From positions 1 to 44,310 of the forward strand of contig NZ_AQVC01000003.1 of assembly GCF_000372405.1 (NCBI RefSeq): 44,310 bases of DNA, given 5' to 3'. A model generated the notes under the pieces. The model was not told the origin of the DNA. It did not search any database and saw nothing but the letters and a program-made list of their open reading frames with translations. Made by a program: the position numbers and the translations under genes. Source of the stretch: Porphyromonas somerae DSM 23386. Its GTDB lineage: Bacteria > Bacteroidota > Bacteroidia > Bacteroidales > Porphyromonadaceae. Shown in pieces: positions 32,212-39,561 of the stretch (position 1 is its first letter; every line of letters begins with the position of its first letter).

Positions 32212-33624
32212 TTAGAATATCAAACTGGCTTTGCGATTGAAGAAGCTAGCGGTGTCGTCGAAAAACATTCGGCGAAGCTGGCTCTCATCGGCATTGGGGT
32301 AGACCGCCTTGATGTCGTGCACAAAGGTGCTTTGGTCACCCGTAGCATCGGCAATGACGCGGAAGGGGATAGGGAAGCTGATATCGTAGCTGCTCCACTC
32401 GCGATCGATCTCATTGTACTTATTGGGGGCCATGGCTTGTAGCCCAGAGCCCTCGGCATTGAGGTCTTGATGATACTTACCAAAGGGGAAGCGGTAATTC
32501 TTTTTATTCGCCTCATTATCATTGATAATGTGTGCGATACGGATGCCCATCTGGAATTGCATGTGTGCCTCGTGGAAGTTGAGGATGCCCTTAAATCCAA
32601 GCGCTTCTTTTTGGAAGAGGTCGCCCGCTTCATTGATTTTTCGGCGGAACCTAAGTAGTCCCACGATATGGCCAGTTCGGATACGTCCGAGGTCGTCTTG
32701 GTCCTCTAGCTCGGTGCCGAGATACTCCTCTACAGGGTCGGTGTCACGGTATTCGTAGCTAAAGATCTGTGGCACTATCTTCCACGACATATCGTAGCTA
32801 TCGAGCGTCTGATAGAGTCGGTAGCTTTGTGAGGAGCCTTGTGGGGTGTAGGGCTCCAATACCTTGTTGGTGGCATAGAGCTTGGCCGCCTCTTGCGACA
32901 TAGCGTAGCTGTATCGGAGAGGTTCCTCCTCTTTCCCTACGGGCACGAAGATATTGTTGGTAGAGGTGCGTGAGGCGGGCACCAGTTCTTTTCCCGACCG
33001 CTTGAAGGTAAACTTGCCGATGAAGAGGCTATCCTGCGAGCTATCTGTGGGGTTGAAGGTCATGGGGAAAAGGTTGGGCATGCCATAGAGTGAGTAGTTA
33101 TCTACCGTAAAGAAGTGCTGGTGCACGAGTAGGGTAGAATTGGGGTCGTCGATTCCACCGGCATCATTCTGCTGAGTCCCCTTGAGGGGGTACCAGCGTG
33201 AGAATTGGTGATTGATCAGCTTGTTATTGATGTCGTAGTACTTTAGCTCGAGTGCGTAGCAAAACTTGTCGCTCTTCACCACATCGAAGTGCTCTCGCTC
33301 ACTGGTAATGGTGAGGCTCCCCTCGTCGTTTTTGCGAATCTCTATCTCCTGATAGACGGGGTAGGGGTACTCCTCGGAATCATCTAGGTCGTAAGCCCGA
33401 TAGTAGTAGGGCTCGAAGCTGATGTCGTTATCGGGGTCTTCCTGTCGCTGTGCTAGTCGGAGGATGGCTTGGATAGAGTAGATCTGCTCGTGCCCCTCCA
33501 CGATATTCTCAATATAAGGCTCGGGCGACTTGACTAGCTCCTCCATCAATCTTTGGCAGCTACTGAGTACCAGCACTGCTCCGGTGAATAGGAGGAAGGG
33601 GAGTAGGTTTATCTTTTGATTCAT
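32212..33624 (-). CDS. Lipoprotein paralogue next to the TonB receptor
   Basis: A 470-residue lipoprotein, second in the operon, 12 bp behind the receptor. The signal peptide ends in the lipobox VLSSC (C23). The mature protein is rich in Tyr, Asp and Glu, with beta-type sequence throughout. Motifs shared with the 522-residue protein are SYEYRDT (289-295), LGFKGILNF (342-350), QFQMGIRI (356-363) and ISFPIPFRV (415-423). It lacks the HDHG motif but has HQH (168-170) and HEAH (351-354). No enzyme signature is seen. Position directly behind the receptor suggests that it caps or feeds the barrel. Confidence 0.65.
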   Translation of the reverse strand: MNQKINLLPFLLFTGAVLVLSSCQRLMEELVKSPEPYIENIVEGHEQIYSIQAILRLAQRQEDPDNDISFEPYYYRAYDLDDSEEYPYPVYQEIEIRKNDEGSLTITSEREHFDVVKSDKFCYALELKYYDINNKLINHQFSRWYPLKGTQQNDAGGIDDPNSTLLVHQHFFTVDNYSLYGMPNLFPMTFNPTDSSQDSLFIGKFTFKRSGKELVPASRTSTNNIFVPVGKEEEPLRYSYAMSQEAAKLYATNKVLEPYTPQGSSQSYRLYQTLDSYDMSWKIVPQIFSYEYRDTDPVEEYLGTELEDQDDLGRIRTGHIVGLLRFRRKINEAGDLFQKEALGFKGILNFHEAHMQFQMGIRIAHIINDNEANKKNYRFPFGKYHQDLNAEGSGLQAMAPNKYNEIDREWSSYDISFPIPFRVIADATGDQSTFVHDIKAVYPNADESQLRRMFFDDTASFFNRKASLIF

Positions 33625-33636
33625 ATAGTTTGGTCT

Positions 33637-36006
33637 TTAAAATTCAATGATGGTACGAACGGTGTACTTAGCTCCCATTGCGTGAGCGAAGAAGCGGAAG
33701 CGATCGGTATACTCTTTGTAGAGGGCGTTGAAGATGTTGTCGCCCATAAGCATTAGTTTAACGGACCTTCCCTTGGGGAGGGCATAGGAGATTTCGGCAT
33801 TGGCATTGGCGATAAAGTAGGCTGGTGGGGAGTCGGGGGCGAGGTCTTTATCGGGGTCGAACCGCTTTTGCTTGGTCACGTAGCTACTATCAAAGGCGAT
33901 ACTTGCGTGCCACTTTTGGTCTTTTCCAAAGTCGCGCTCGTAGCTGAGCCCTAGCCCATATCGGTCGGAGGGCATAAAGGGTAGCCAGCTATCGTGGGTG
34001 ATGTTTCGGGCATTGATCCACTCCCCTTTGAGCATAATATTAAAGCCCTCGAAGGGTCGGATGGTGGTGAGGATATCCCCTCCGAAGAGGCGGGCATCAT
34101 CCTGCTCGTAGATAAATCGTGGGTACTTACCACTGGGGTGGTTTTGGTAGCGGTCGAGCCCTTGGCCGATATTATCGTATATATAATTGTGTACGTGCTG
34201 GAAGAAGGCACTGGGCTCTACGATGATCCAATCATTGCGGTAGGTGGCTCCGATCACCGGCTTAATGCCGATCTCGGGGAGTAGATCCCTATTTCCTACC
34301 ACCCAGTAGGTGCCGTGGTGAAGCCCGGTGGCGTAGAGCTCATTGATATCTGGTGGTCTCCATGCAAGCCCCACATTGGCACGTGCGGTCCAGTGGTCGT
34401 TGAACTGATAGTGTGCGGCGAGGCTACCGGTGACGCTGGCGTAGAGCTTAAACTCGTGGTACTTCTTGAAGCTATTGACACTAGTGTAGCCGTAGACGTC
34501 GAGGGCACGGTAGTCGTACCGCAGTCCGGCTGAAGTTTGGAGCTTGCCAAAGGTGGCTTTGTGGATACCAAAGATGCCCATGGTGAGGCTGGCATAGTTG
34601 GGGATAAAGGCTGGTTGCTTGGTGCCAGGCTTATTGTAATTGGTCTGGTACATCACCGACACGCCTGCCTGGGAGCTGTGGTTTTCGTTCCACGTGCCAC
34701 TCCATGCGGCATCGGAGGCGTAGGTGGTGAGTACGAGGTCTTGCATTGGTAGCCAGGAGAGGTCGTCGCGCTTACGGTTTTCAAACTCCTGTCGGAGGTT
34801 GTTTTGGTAGGATACCTTTACCTCGAGGTTGTGCTTCTCGGCGATATCCCAGTCCACCTCAGCTTTGGCAGTGAAGTGCTGTGACTGCTGGAAGGGTGGC
34901 TCTATGGTATAGGAGAAGGGCTTGAGGGTGCTCTCCTCGGGACGCCCCATCTCGAAGCGATTGAGCAGCTGCTGGATATCGGAGATGGCACTGAGGTAGT
35001 AGATACCACTTCGGGAAGTGTAGAGGGAGGCAAAGAGGGTGGCGGTGAGGCGATCTCTTTTATATCCTGCATAGCCAGAGAAGCTGATGTTGTTGAAGCC
35101 GGTATTATTGAGCAGATACTCGGCAGTGGAGTAGTCGCCCGACTTCTGATACATCCCATGCAGACGAAGGCCCCAATTCTTATACCCCATCTCTAAAGAG
35201 CCGGCTCCATCGTAGGCGCGACCATTTGTAGCATAACCTAAGTTGGTCTTGCACTTGATATAAAAGCGATCGTGGCCAAAGGGAAGGGGCGCTTGATTGA
35301 AAAGGGCTACCCCGCCAATGGCTCCATGCCCATACCGCACGCTCTCTGCCCCTTTGATCACCTCTACGATGCTGGCACCGGTGTGATCAATCTCGGGAGC
35401 GTGATCTGTACCCCAGCTTTGGCTCTCTAGGCGTACACCATTATTAATAAGTACTATTCGACTGCTGTGCATCCCTTGGATCACTGGCTTGGAGATGCTA
35501 CTCCCGGCACTGATGGTGCTCACTCCTGGTATCTGCTCTAGCATCTTGCCGAGCGAGATGGAGGTGCTTTTGTCAAGTGACTTAGTGTCAATGGCGACGG
35601 CCTGCTGTAGTACGGAAGTGTATCGCTTTTGTCCGGTGACGATCACATCGTCGAGCACCTCATTATCGGGGGTGAGGACAATGGTGATGGTCTCTGAATG
35701 GAAGGGGACTACCTCCTCAAAGGTCTTATAGCCCATGAAGCTTACCTTGAACTTAGCTCGGCTTACAGCCGTGGTGAAGGTGAGGGTACACTCGCCGTCA
35801 ATACCGGTAACTCGTGGGGTGGTGGCTCCCTCGGCACGGACCACAGCCCCTATAACTGGCTCTTTGGTGCCCTGCTCTACCACCACGACGGTGACCGACT
35901 TGCGTGGACTACTCTGCTCGGAGGCAGCCTCGAGGGTAAGGGGCGCAAGAAGGAGAAATAACCCTAGCATCACACGGAGGTGGTGCTTGAATTTTTGATT
36001 GATCAT
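33637..36006 (-). CDS. TonB-dependent receptor, ZnuD-like plug
   Basis: A 789-residue receptor and first gene of a five-gene operon. A signal peptide ends near TLEAA. A carboxypeptidase-regulatory-like domain follows (VIGAVVRAEGATTPRVTGID), then a plug with PGVSTISAGSSISKPVIQGM, RIVLINNGVRLESQSWGTDH and APEID, and a barrel ending VRTIIEF with terminal Phe. The plug's R-x-x-x-x-x-x-G...DHAPEID block resembles that of ZnuD-type zinc/heme receptors and a wide Bacteroidota group. His-containing barrel stretches (TGLHHGTYW, FQHVHNYIY) could bind metal. Four lipoprotein genes follow at 12, 27, 50 and 37 bp spacing. Zinc or heme import is inference; the ligand could also be a peptide or other chelate. 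A TAACTTTG -7 box lies 50-57 bases upstream. Confidence 0.88.
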   Translation of the reverse strand: MINQKFKHHLRVMLGLFLLLAPLTLEAASEQSSPRKSVTVVVVEQGTKEPVIGAVVRAEGATTPRVTGIDGECTLTFTTAVSRAKFKVSFMGYKTFEEVVPFHSETITIVLTPDNEVLDDVIVTGQKRYTSVLQQAVAIDTKSLDKSTSISLGKMLEQIPGVSTISAGSSISKPVIQGMHSSRIVLINNGVRLESQSWGTDHAPEIDHTGASIVEVIKGAESVRYGHGAIGGVALFNQAPLPFGHDRFYIKCKTNLGYATNGRAYDGAGSLEMGYKNWGLRLHGMYQKSGDYSTAEYLLNNTGFNNISFSGYAGYKRDRLTATLFASLYTSRSGIYYLSAISDIQQLLNRFEMGRPEESTLKPFSYTIEPPFQQSQHFTAKAEVDWDIAEKHNLEVKVSYQNNLRQEFENRKRDDLSWLPMQDLVLTTYASDAAWSGTWNENHSSQAGVSVMYQTNYNKPGTKQPAFIPNYASLTMGIFGIHKATFGKLQTSAGLRYDYRALDVYGYTSVNSFKKYHEFKLYASVTGSLAAHYQFNDHWTARANVGLAWRPPDINELYATGLHHGTYWVVGNRDLLPEIGIKPVIGATYRNDWIIVEPSAFFQHVHNYIYDNIGQGLDRYQNHPSGKYPRFIYEQDDARLFGGDILTTIRPFEGFNIMLKGEWINARNITHDSWLPFMPSDRYGLGLSYERDFGKDQKWHASIAFDSSYVTKQKRFDPDKDLAPDSPPAYFIANANAEISYALPKGRSVKLMLMGDNIFNALYKEYTDRFRFFAHAMGAKYTVRTIIEF

Positions 36007-36370
36007 GTAGTTGAACTCTTTTATAAATGATTTGTCTATTGTTTTCTTTAAATTGCAAAGTTACGGGCAATCCAAATCTACTTCTATAGCCTTTAATGGG
36101 TATATTTTGCACCCTTTTTGGGCTGGTGAAAGTGGCTGATATGGTACGTTGCCCTTTGAAAATTGGATGTTTTAAAGCTTTTCTTTGTAGTCAGTGAATT
36201 TTATCTACTTTTCTAGCTTTATTGCTTTGCGGTGTGGTGGCCATTTGTGGCTACTTAGTTGTAGGTATCAAGAAACTTCGGAGTTCTCAGAATGGGGAGG
36301 GTAGGTGGTTTTTCTGCTACTATTTGAGCTAAAATAATGGGTAACCCCTGGGAAAAATAATGGGCCGGGG
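36007..36370. other. Intergenic, promoter region of two divergent units
   Basis: No open reading frame of interest is seen. The left end holds the -7 box of the receptor operon. Near the right end the 11-mer AAAATAATGGG is repeated at 36331-36341 and 36354-36364, just upstream of the tRNA promoter. The rest is AT-rich with no recognised element. Confidence 0.5.
36056..36063 (-). promoter_or_regulatory. -7 box of the five-gene receptor operon
   Basis: CAAAGTTA on the plus strand reads TAACTTTG on the minus strand, a full match to TAnnTTTG and identical to the PSP1 -7 box. No TTG is found at the ideal spacing upstream. The start codon lies about 50 bases downstream. Confidence 0.4.
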
Positions 36371-36401
36371 TTTGGCACATTGGATATTTTATGTATCTTT
36401 G
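36371..36401 (+). promoter_or_regulatory. Consensus Bacteroidota promoter of tRNA-Met
   Basis: TTTG (36371-36374), 19 bp, then TATCTTTG (36394-36401): a full match to the -33/-7 consensus TTTG-N19-21-TAnnTTTG. Transcription would start near 36408, 12 bases before the tRNA. This is the best promoter match in the window. Confidence 0.8.
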
Positions 36402-36419
36402 CCATTGCAAATTTGGAAT

Positions 36420-36493
36420 GGCGAGATAGCTCAGTTGGTTAGAGCGCAGGATTCATAATCCTGAGGTCCCGGGATCGTACCCCGGTCTCGCTA
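36420..36493 (+). tRNA. tRNA-Met(CAT)
   Basis: A 74-base cloverleaf: acceptor GGCGAGA/TCTCGCT (first pair G-U), TA, D-arm GCTC/GAGC with the loop AGTTGGTTA, anticodon arm CAGGA-TTCATAA-TCCTG with anticodon CAT, variable AGGTC, T-arm CCGGG/CCCGG with the loop ATCGTAC, discriminator A. No CCA is encoded; the next bases are CGA. The paired or G-U first position argues against initiator tRNA. Elongator Met is most likely; tRNA-Ile with lysidine at C34 is the alternative. It has its own promoter and terminator. Confidence 0.93.
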
Positions 36494-36517
36494 CGATTTT
36501 TTCAAAACTTTGTCGAG

Positions 36518-36556
36518 GCGAGCCGTACCGTGATGGTATGGTTCGCTTATTTTTTT
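36518..36556 (+). terminator. Intrinsic terminator of tRNA-Met
   Basis: GCGAGCCGTACC (36518-36529) pairs with GGTATGGTTCGC (36535-36546) over 12 bp with two G-U pairs, loop GTGAT, then TTATTTTTTT. It closes the tRNA transcript before htpG. Confidence 0.8.
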
Positions 36557-36599
36557 ACCCAAATTGTCAGTTGCTCCCCTTATGGCCCCCTATTGGCAC

Positions 36600-36607
36600 T
36601 AAGTTTG
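36600..36607 (+). promoter_or_regulatory. -7 box of htpG
   Basis: TAAGTTTG matches TAnnTTTG, 45-52 bases before the htpG start. No TTG at the ideal spacing is seen and no heat-shock element such as CIRCE is present. Confidence 0.4.
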
Positions 36608-36651
36608 CATATTATGGGGTAGTGTAACATCAATTCAATACAATATATAAT

Positions 36652-38727
36652 ATGAGCGAACAGGTAAAAAATGGAAAGATAGGGGTGCAGAGTGATAATA
36701 TGTTCCCTATCATCAAGAAGTTTCTTTATAGCGACAATGAGATATTCCTTCGGGAGATTGTCTCCAATGCAGTGGATGCTACGCAAAAGCTAAAGACGCT
36801 CGCCAATAAAGGGGAATACGAGGGTAGCCTTGAGAACCTGAAGGTGGAGGTGAAGATCGATGGCAATCAACTGATCATCAGTGACCACGGTGTGGGGATG
36901 ACTGCGGAGGAGATTGAGAAGTATATCAATCAGATCGCCATCAGTGGTGCGGAGGAGTTTGTGGAGAAGTACAAGGACGATGCCGCCAATATCATTGGAC
37001 ACTTCGGGCTGGGCTTCTACTCGAGCTTTATGGTCTCGGACAAGGTGGAGATCTATACTCAGAGCTACAAAGAGGAAGAGGAGAGTATCCGCTGGAGCTG
37101 TGAGGGCAACCCTGAGTTTCAGATGGAGGTGGCGGAGAAGCGCCCACGTGGTACCGACATTATCCTACATATCGATGAGGAGAGTAAGGAATTTTTGGAT
37201 CCTACGCGTATCCGTCAGCTACTGGAGAAGTATGCTAAGTTCTTGCCTGTGCCCATTGTCTTTGGTAAGAAAAAGGAGTGGAAGGATGGTAAGGAGGTGG
37301 AGACCGATGAAGATCTGGTGATCAATGAGACGGCTCCGCTTTGGACGAAGGCGCCTTCGGAGCTGGAGGATAAGGATTATGAGGCGTTTTATGAGACGCT
37401 TTTCCCAATGAGTGAGAAGCCACTCTTTTGGATACACCTCAATATCGACTACCCATTCAATCTGACTGGTATCCTCTACTTCCCTAGGGTGAAGAGCAAT
37501 ATGGATCTGCAGAAGAATAAGATCCAACTCTACAGCAATCAGGTCTTTGTCACCGATTCGGTAGAGGGGATTGTGCCAGACTTCTTGATGCTACTGCATG
37601 GGGTGATTGATTCGCCAGATATTCCACTAAATGTATCGAGGAGTTATTTGCAGGCGGATCACAATGTGAAGAAGATATCGGCCTACATCACTCGTAAGGT
37701 GGCGGATAAACTGACCGAGCTCTTTAAGGAGGACCGCAAGAACTTTGAGGAGAAGTGGGAGGTGCTGGACCTCTTCGTGAAGTATGGCATGCTCACGCAA
37801 GAGAAGTTTTATGAAAAGGCGGAGAAGTTTGCCCTACTCAAGAATACGGAGAAGAAGTACTTTACGCTCGAGGAGTATCGGGAGCTGATCTCTGCTAACC
37901 AGACCGATAAGGAGGGGCATGTAGTCTATCTATATGCGGTGGATACGGAGCAGCAATATAGCTACATCAAGGAGGCCAATGCCCATGGGTATGATGTACT
38001 TCTGATGGATGGGCAGCTGGATATTCACCTGATTAGTATGCTAGAGCAGAAGCTGGCACAGTCGCACTTCGTGAGGGTGGATAGCGATACGCTGGATAAC
38101 TTGATCCAGAAGGCGGATGATGAAAAGAAGGAGAGTGACGTCTCTGAGGAGGATCAAGAGCTTCTACGTCAGCTCTTTGAGGCACAGCTCCCTAAGGAGG
38201 ATAAGGTGATGATCTCGGTGCAGACGGGTCATCAGGGCAGTGATGCCAAGCCTATCCTACTGGTGCAAGGGGAGTATATGCGTAGGATGAAGGAGATGGC
38301 GGCAATGCAGCAAGGGATGAACTTCTATGGCGAGATGCCGGATAGCTATGTGCTGAACCTCAATCTCGACCACCCTCTGGTGCAGGGAATCGCTTTGGTA
38401 TTCAATGAGACGGATCACCCCGACTACTCGGCTCTGCTAGCCGATAAGCGTGGACAAGAGGCACGTGTCTCGGCCATTCAACAGCAGTTGGGCGATGAGA
38501 AGCTGAGTGATGAGGAGAAGAAGACCCTTCGGGACGACCTCTCATCTACCAACTCAAAGATTGAGGAGATAGAGGGAAAGCTCAAGGAGATCTACAGTTC
38601 CTTTGGCGAGGAGCACAAGATCATCTCGCAGCTGATTGACCTCGGCTTGCTTTCTAGTGGCCTACTCAAGGGTAAGGCACTGGATAGCTTCGTGACCCGC
38701 TCAATGGAGTTACTGAGCCGTAAGTAA
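36652..38727 (+). CDS. htpG: Molecular chaperone HtpG (Hsp90)
   Basis: A 691-residue cytosolic ATP-driven chaperone. The N-terminal GHKL domain has FLREIVSNAVDATQKL, DHGVGMT and GHFGLGFYSSFMVSDKV, the ATP-binding motifs. The middle domain includes FWIHLNIDYPFNLTGILYFP and the NVSRSYLQ block. A C-terminal dimerisation part follows, with a charged coiled-coil-like stretch (DEKLSDEEKKTLRDDLSS, IEEIEGKLKEI) that is characteristic of Bacteroidota versions. The middle domain is followed by an acidic linker (KKESDVSEEDQELL). It is monocistronic: tRNA terminator upstream, element A and a perfect terminator downstream. Confidence 0.96.
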   Translation: MSEQVKNGKIGVQSDNMFPIIKKFLYSDNEIFLREIVSNAVDATQKLKTLANKGEYEGSLENLKVEVKIDGNQLIISDHGVGMTAEEIEKYINQIAISGAEEFVEKYKDDAANIIGHFGLGFYSSFMVSDKVEIYTQSYKEEEESIRWSCEGNPEFQMEVAEKRPRGTDIILHIDEESKEFLDPTRIRQLLEKYAKFLPVPIVFGKKKEWKDGKEVETDEDLVINETAPLWTKAPSELEDKDYEAFYETLFPMSEKPLFWIHLNIDYPFNLTGILYFPRVKSNMDLQKNKIQLYSNQVFVTDSVEGIVPDFLMLLHGVIDSPDIPLNVSRSYLQADHNVKKISAYITRKVADKLTELFKEDRKNFEEKWEVLDLFVKYGMLTQEKFYEKAEKFALLKNTEKKYFTLEEYRELISANQTDKEGHVVYLYAVDTEQQYSYIKEANAHGYDVLLMDGQLDIHLISMLEQKLAQSHFVRVDSDTLDNLIQKADDEKKESDVSEEDQELLRQLFEAQLPKEDKVMISVQTGHQGSDAKPILLVQGEYMRRMKEMAAMQQGMNFYGEMPDSYVLNLNLDHPLVQGIALVFNETDHPDYSALLADKRGQEARVSAIQQQLGDEKLSDEEKKTLRDDLSSTNSKIEEIEGKLKEIYSSFGEEHKIISQLIDLGLLSSGLLKGKALDSFVTRSMELLSRK

Positions 38728-38733
38728 CAATTT

Positions 38734-38858
38734 TGAGGCCTTGCACGAATGCGATCTGCGGCGTTGCTTTCGGGATTCGGGCTCGGTCACGTACGCTAGT
38801 ACGCTTCCGTCGCCCTCACCCTCAGCGCCTTGCATCTCATCATTCGTGCAAAGTCTCA
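38734..38858. repeat. Dispersed hairpin element family A, copy 3
   Basis: A 125 bp element starting 6 bp after the htpG stop. TGAGGCCTTGCACGAATG at the left pairs with CATTCGTGCAAAGTCTCA at the right, and pairing extends outward through ACAATTTTGAG and CTCATTTTGTAAT. The core matches copies 1 and 2 (GCGTTGCTTTCGGGATTCGG, CACGTACGCTAGTACGC, CAGCGCCTTGCATCTCATC). Confidence 0.88.
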
Positions 38859-38878
38859 TTTTGTAATGATAAACCCGA

Positions 38879-38910
38879 ATGGGGTGGCTTTTCTAGGCCA
38901 CCCCATTTTT
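38879..38910 (+). terminator. Perfect intrinsic terminator downstream of htpG
   Basis: ATGGGGTGGC (38879-38888) and GCCACCCCAT (38897-38906) are perfect reverse complements around an 8-base loop, followed by a T-run. This is the strongest terminator in the window. Confidence 0.85.
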
Positions 38911-38953
38911 AATTGAAAAAACTACAATAAATTGTATCTCATTTGGTGCAACG

Positions 38954-38984
38954 GCGAAAGCACCCTGCCGGGTGCTTTTCGGCT
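38954..38984. other. Hairpin between htpG and the small membrane gene
   Basis: GAAAGCACCC and GGGTGCTTTTC pair around the loop TGCC, with outer GGC/GCC extension. It lies 42 bases behind the stop of the minus-strand gene at 39026 and could terminate it, though the minus-strand side has no T-tract; on the plus strand CTATTTTC follows. Confidence 0.5.
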
Positions 38985-39025
38985 ATTTTCGATGAGATAA
39001 TATGGTGTCTAGGTAGCCAAAGTCA

Positions 39026-39319
39026 TTACAATGTGGTCAGTATAGTGAAAGCTAAGAAACCAATCAGTGCAATCAGTTCGACGGCTTTTTCCTGTCTCTT
39101 AAACTTTTTGGATAGTACGAAATAGGTGGAAAGTGCCACGGTCAGTAGCGCTTGTAGGACGATGAGAATGATGGCGGTGGTGGTTTCTCCGTCCCGCATA
39201 GAATAACGTGCCACTATCCCGAGCACAAAACAAATGCTCACAGGGATAAAGACCCATCGGCGATCCTTTAGTACCTGTTTTGAATCAAGGTATTGCTCTT
39301 GTTTTTCAATACTGCTCAT
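39026..39319 (-). CDS. Small membrane protein of unknown function
   Basis: A 97-residue protein with a polar N-terminus (about 20 residues, MSSIEKQEQYLDSKQVLKDR) and three hydrophobic segments: about 22-41, 48-71 and 78-97. The last segment reaches the C-terminus. No family is recognised. It stands alone between htpG and the penicillin-binding protein gene. Upstream on its strand TACCTTTA is a near match to the -7 box (7 of 8). It is a better coding candidate than the opposing frames because of its clean membrane-protein layout and charged flanks that fit the positive-inside rule. Confidence 0.6.
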   Translation of the reverse strand: MSSIEKQEQYLDSKQVLKDRRWVFIPVSICFVLGIVARYSMRDGETTTAIILIVLQALLTVALSTYFVLSKKFKRQEKAVELIALIGFLAFTILTTL

Positions 39320-39495
39320 AACTCATAAGTTTATAGTCGGTTCTTTTAATTGGTTTGCTGTAAAGGTACGCATAATTCCAATACTTTGCCCCCTCAATGA
39401 CTGCCTTTTCTCTAGGTGTTGCTACTTTGTCGCTTAAATATTCTTTGAAATCTAAATCTGGGCTTGAATAGCTAAGCGATTTCACCTAAAATTGG

Positions 39496-39503
39496 TATCT
39501 TTG
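39496..39503 (+). promoter_or_regulatory. -7 box of the penicillin-binding protein gene
   Basis: TATCTTTG, identical to the tRNA -7 box, lies 59-66 bases before the start at 39562. A -33 element at the usual spacing is not clear. Confidence 0.4.
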
Positions 39504-39561
39504 TAAGGTATAATAAATTATGACAAGATGAGAGCGTGAAGCGATACAGCTTTGACAATAT

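Noticed and set aside
36601-36651. Heat-shock operator before htpG
   Set aside because: No CIRCE inverted repeat or sigma-32-like box is seen; only an ordinary -7 box is present.
39234-39437. 67-codon plus-strand frame opposite the small membrane gene
   Set aside because: It is Cys/Phe-rich, lacks a clear signal or membrane layout, and overlaps the better-supported minus-strand gene and its promoter region.
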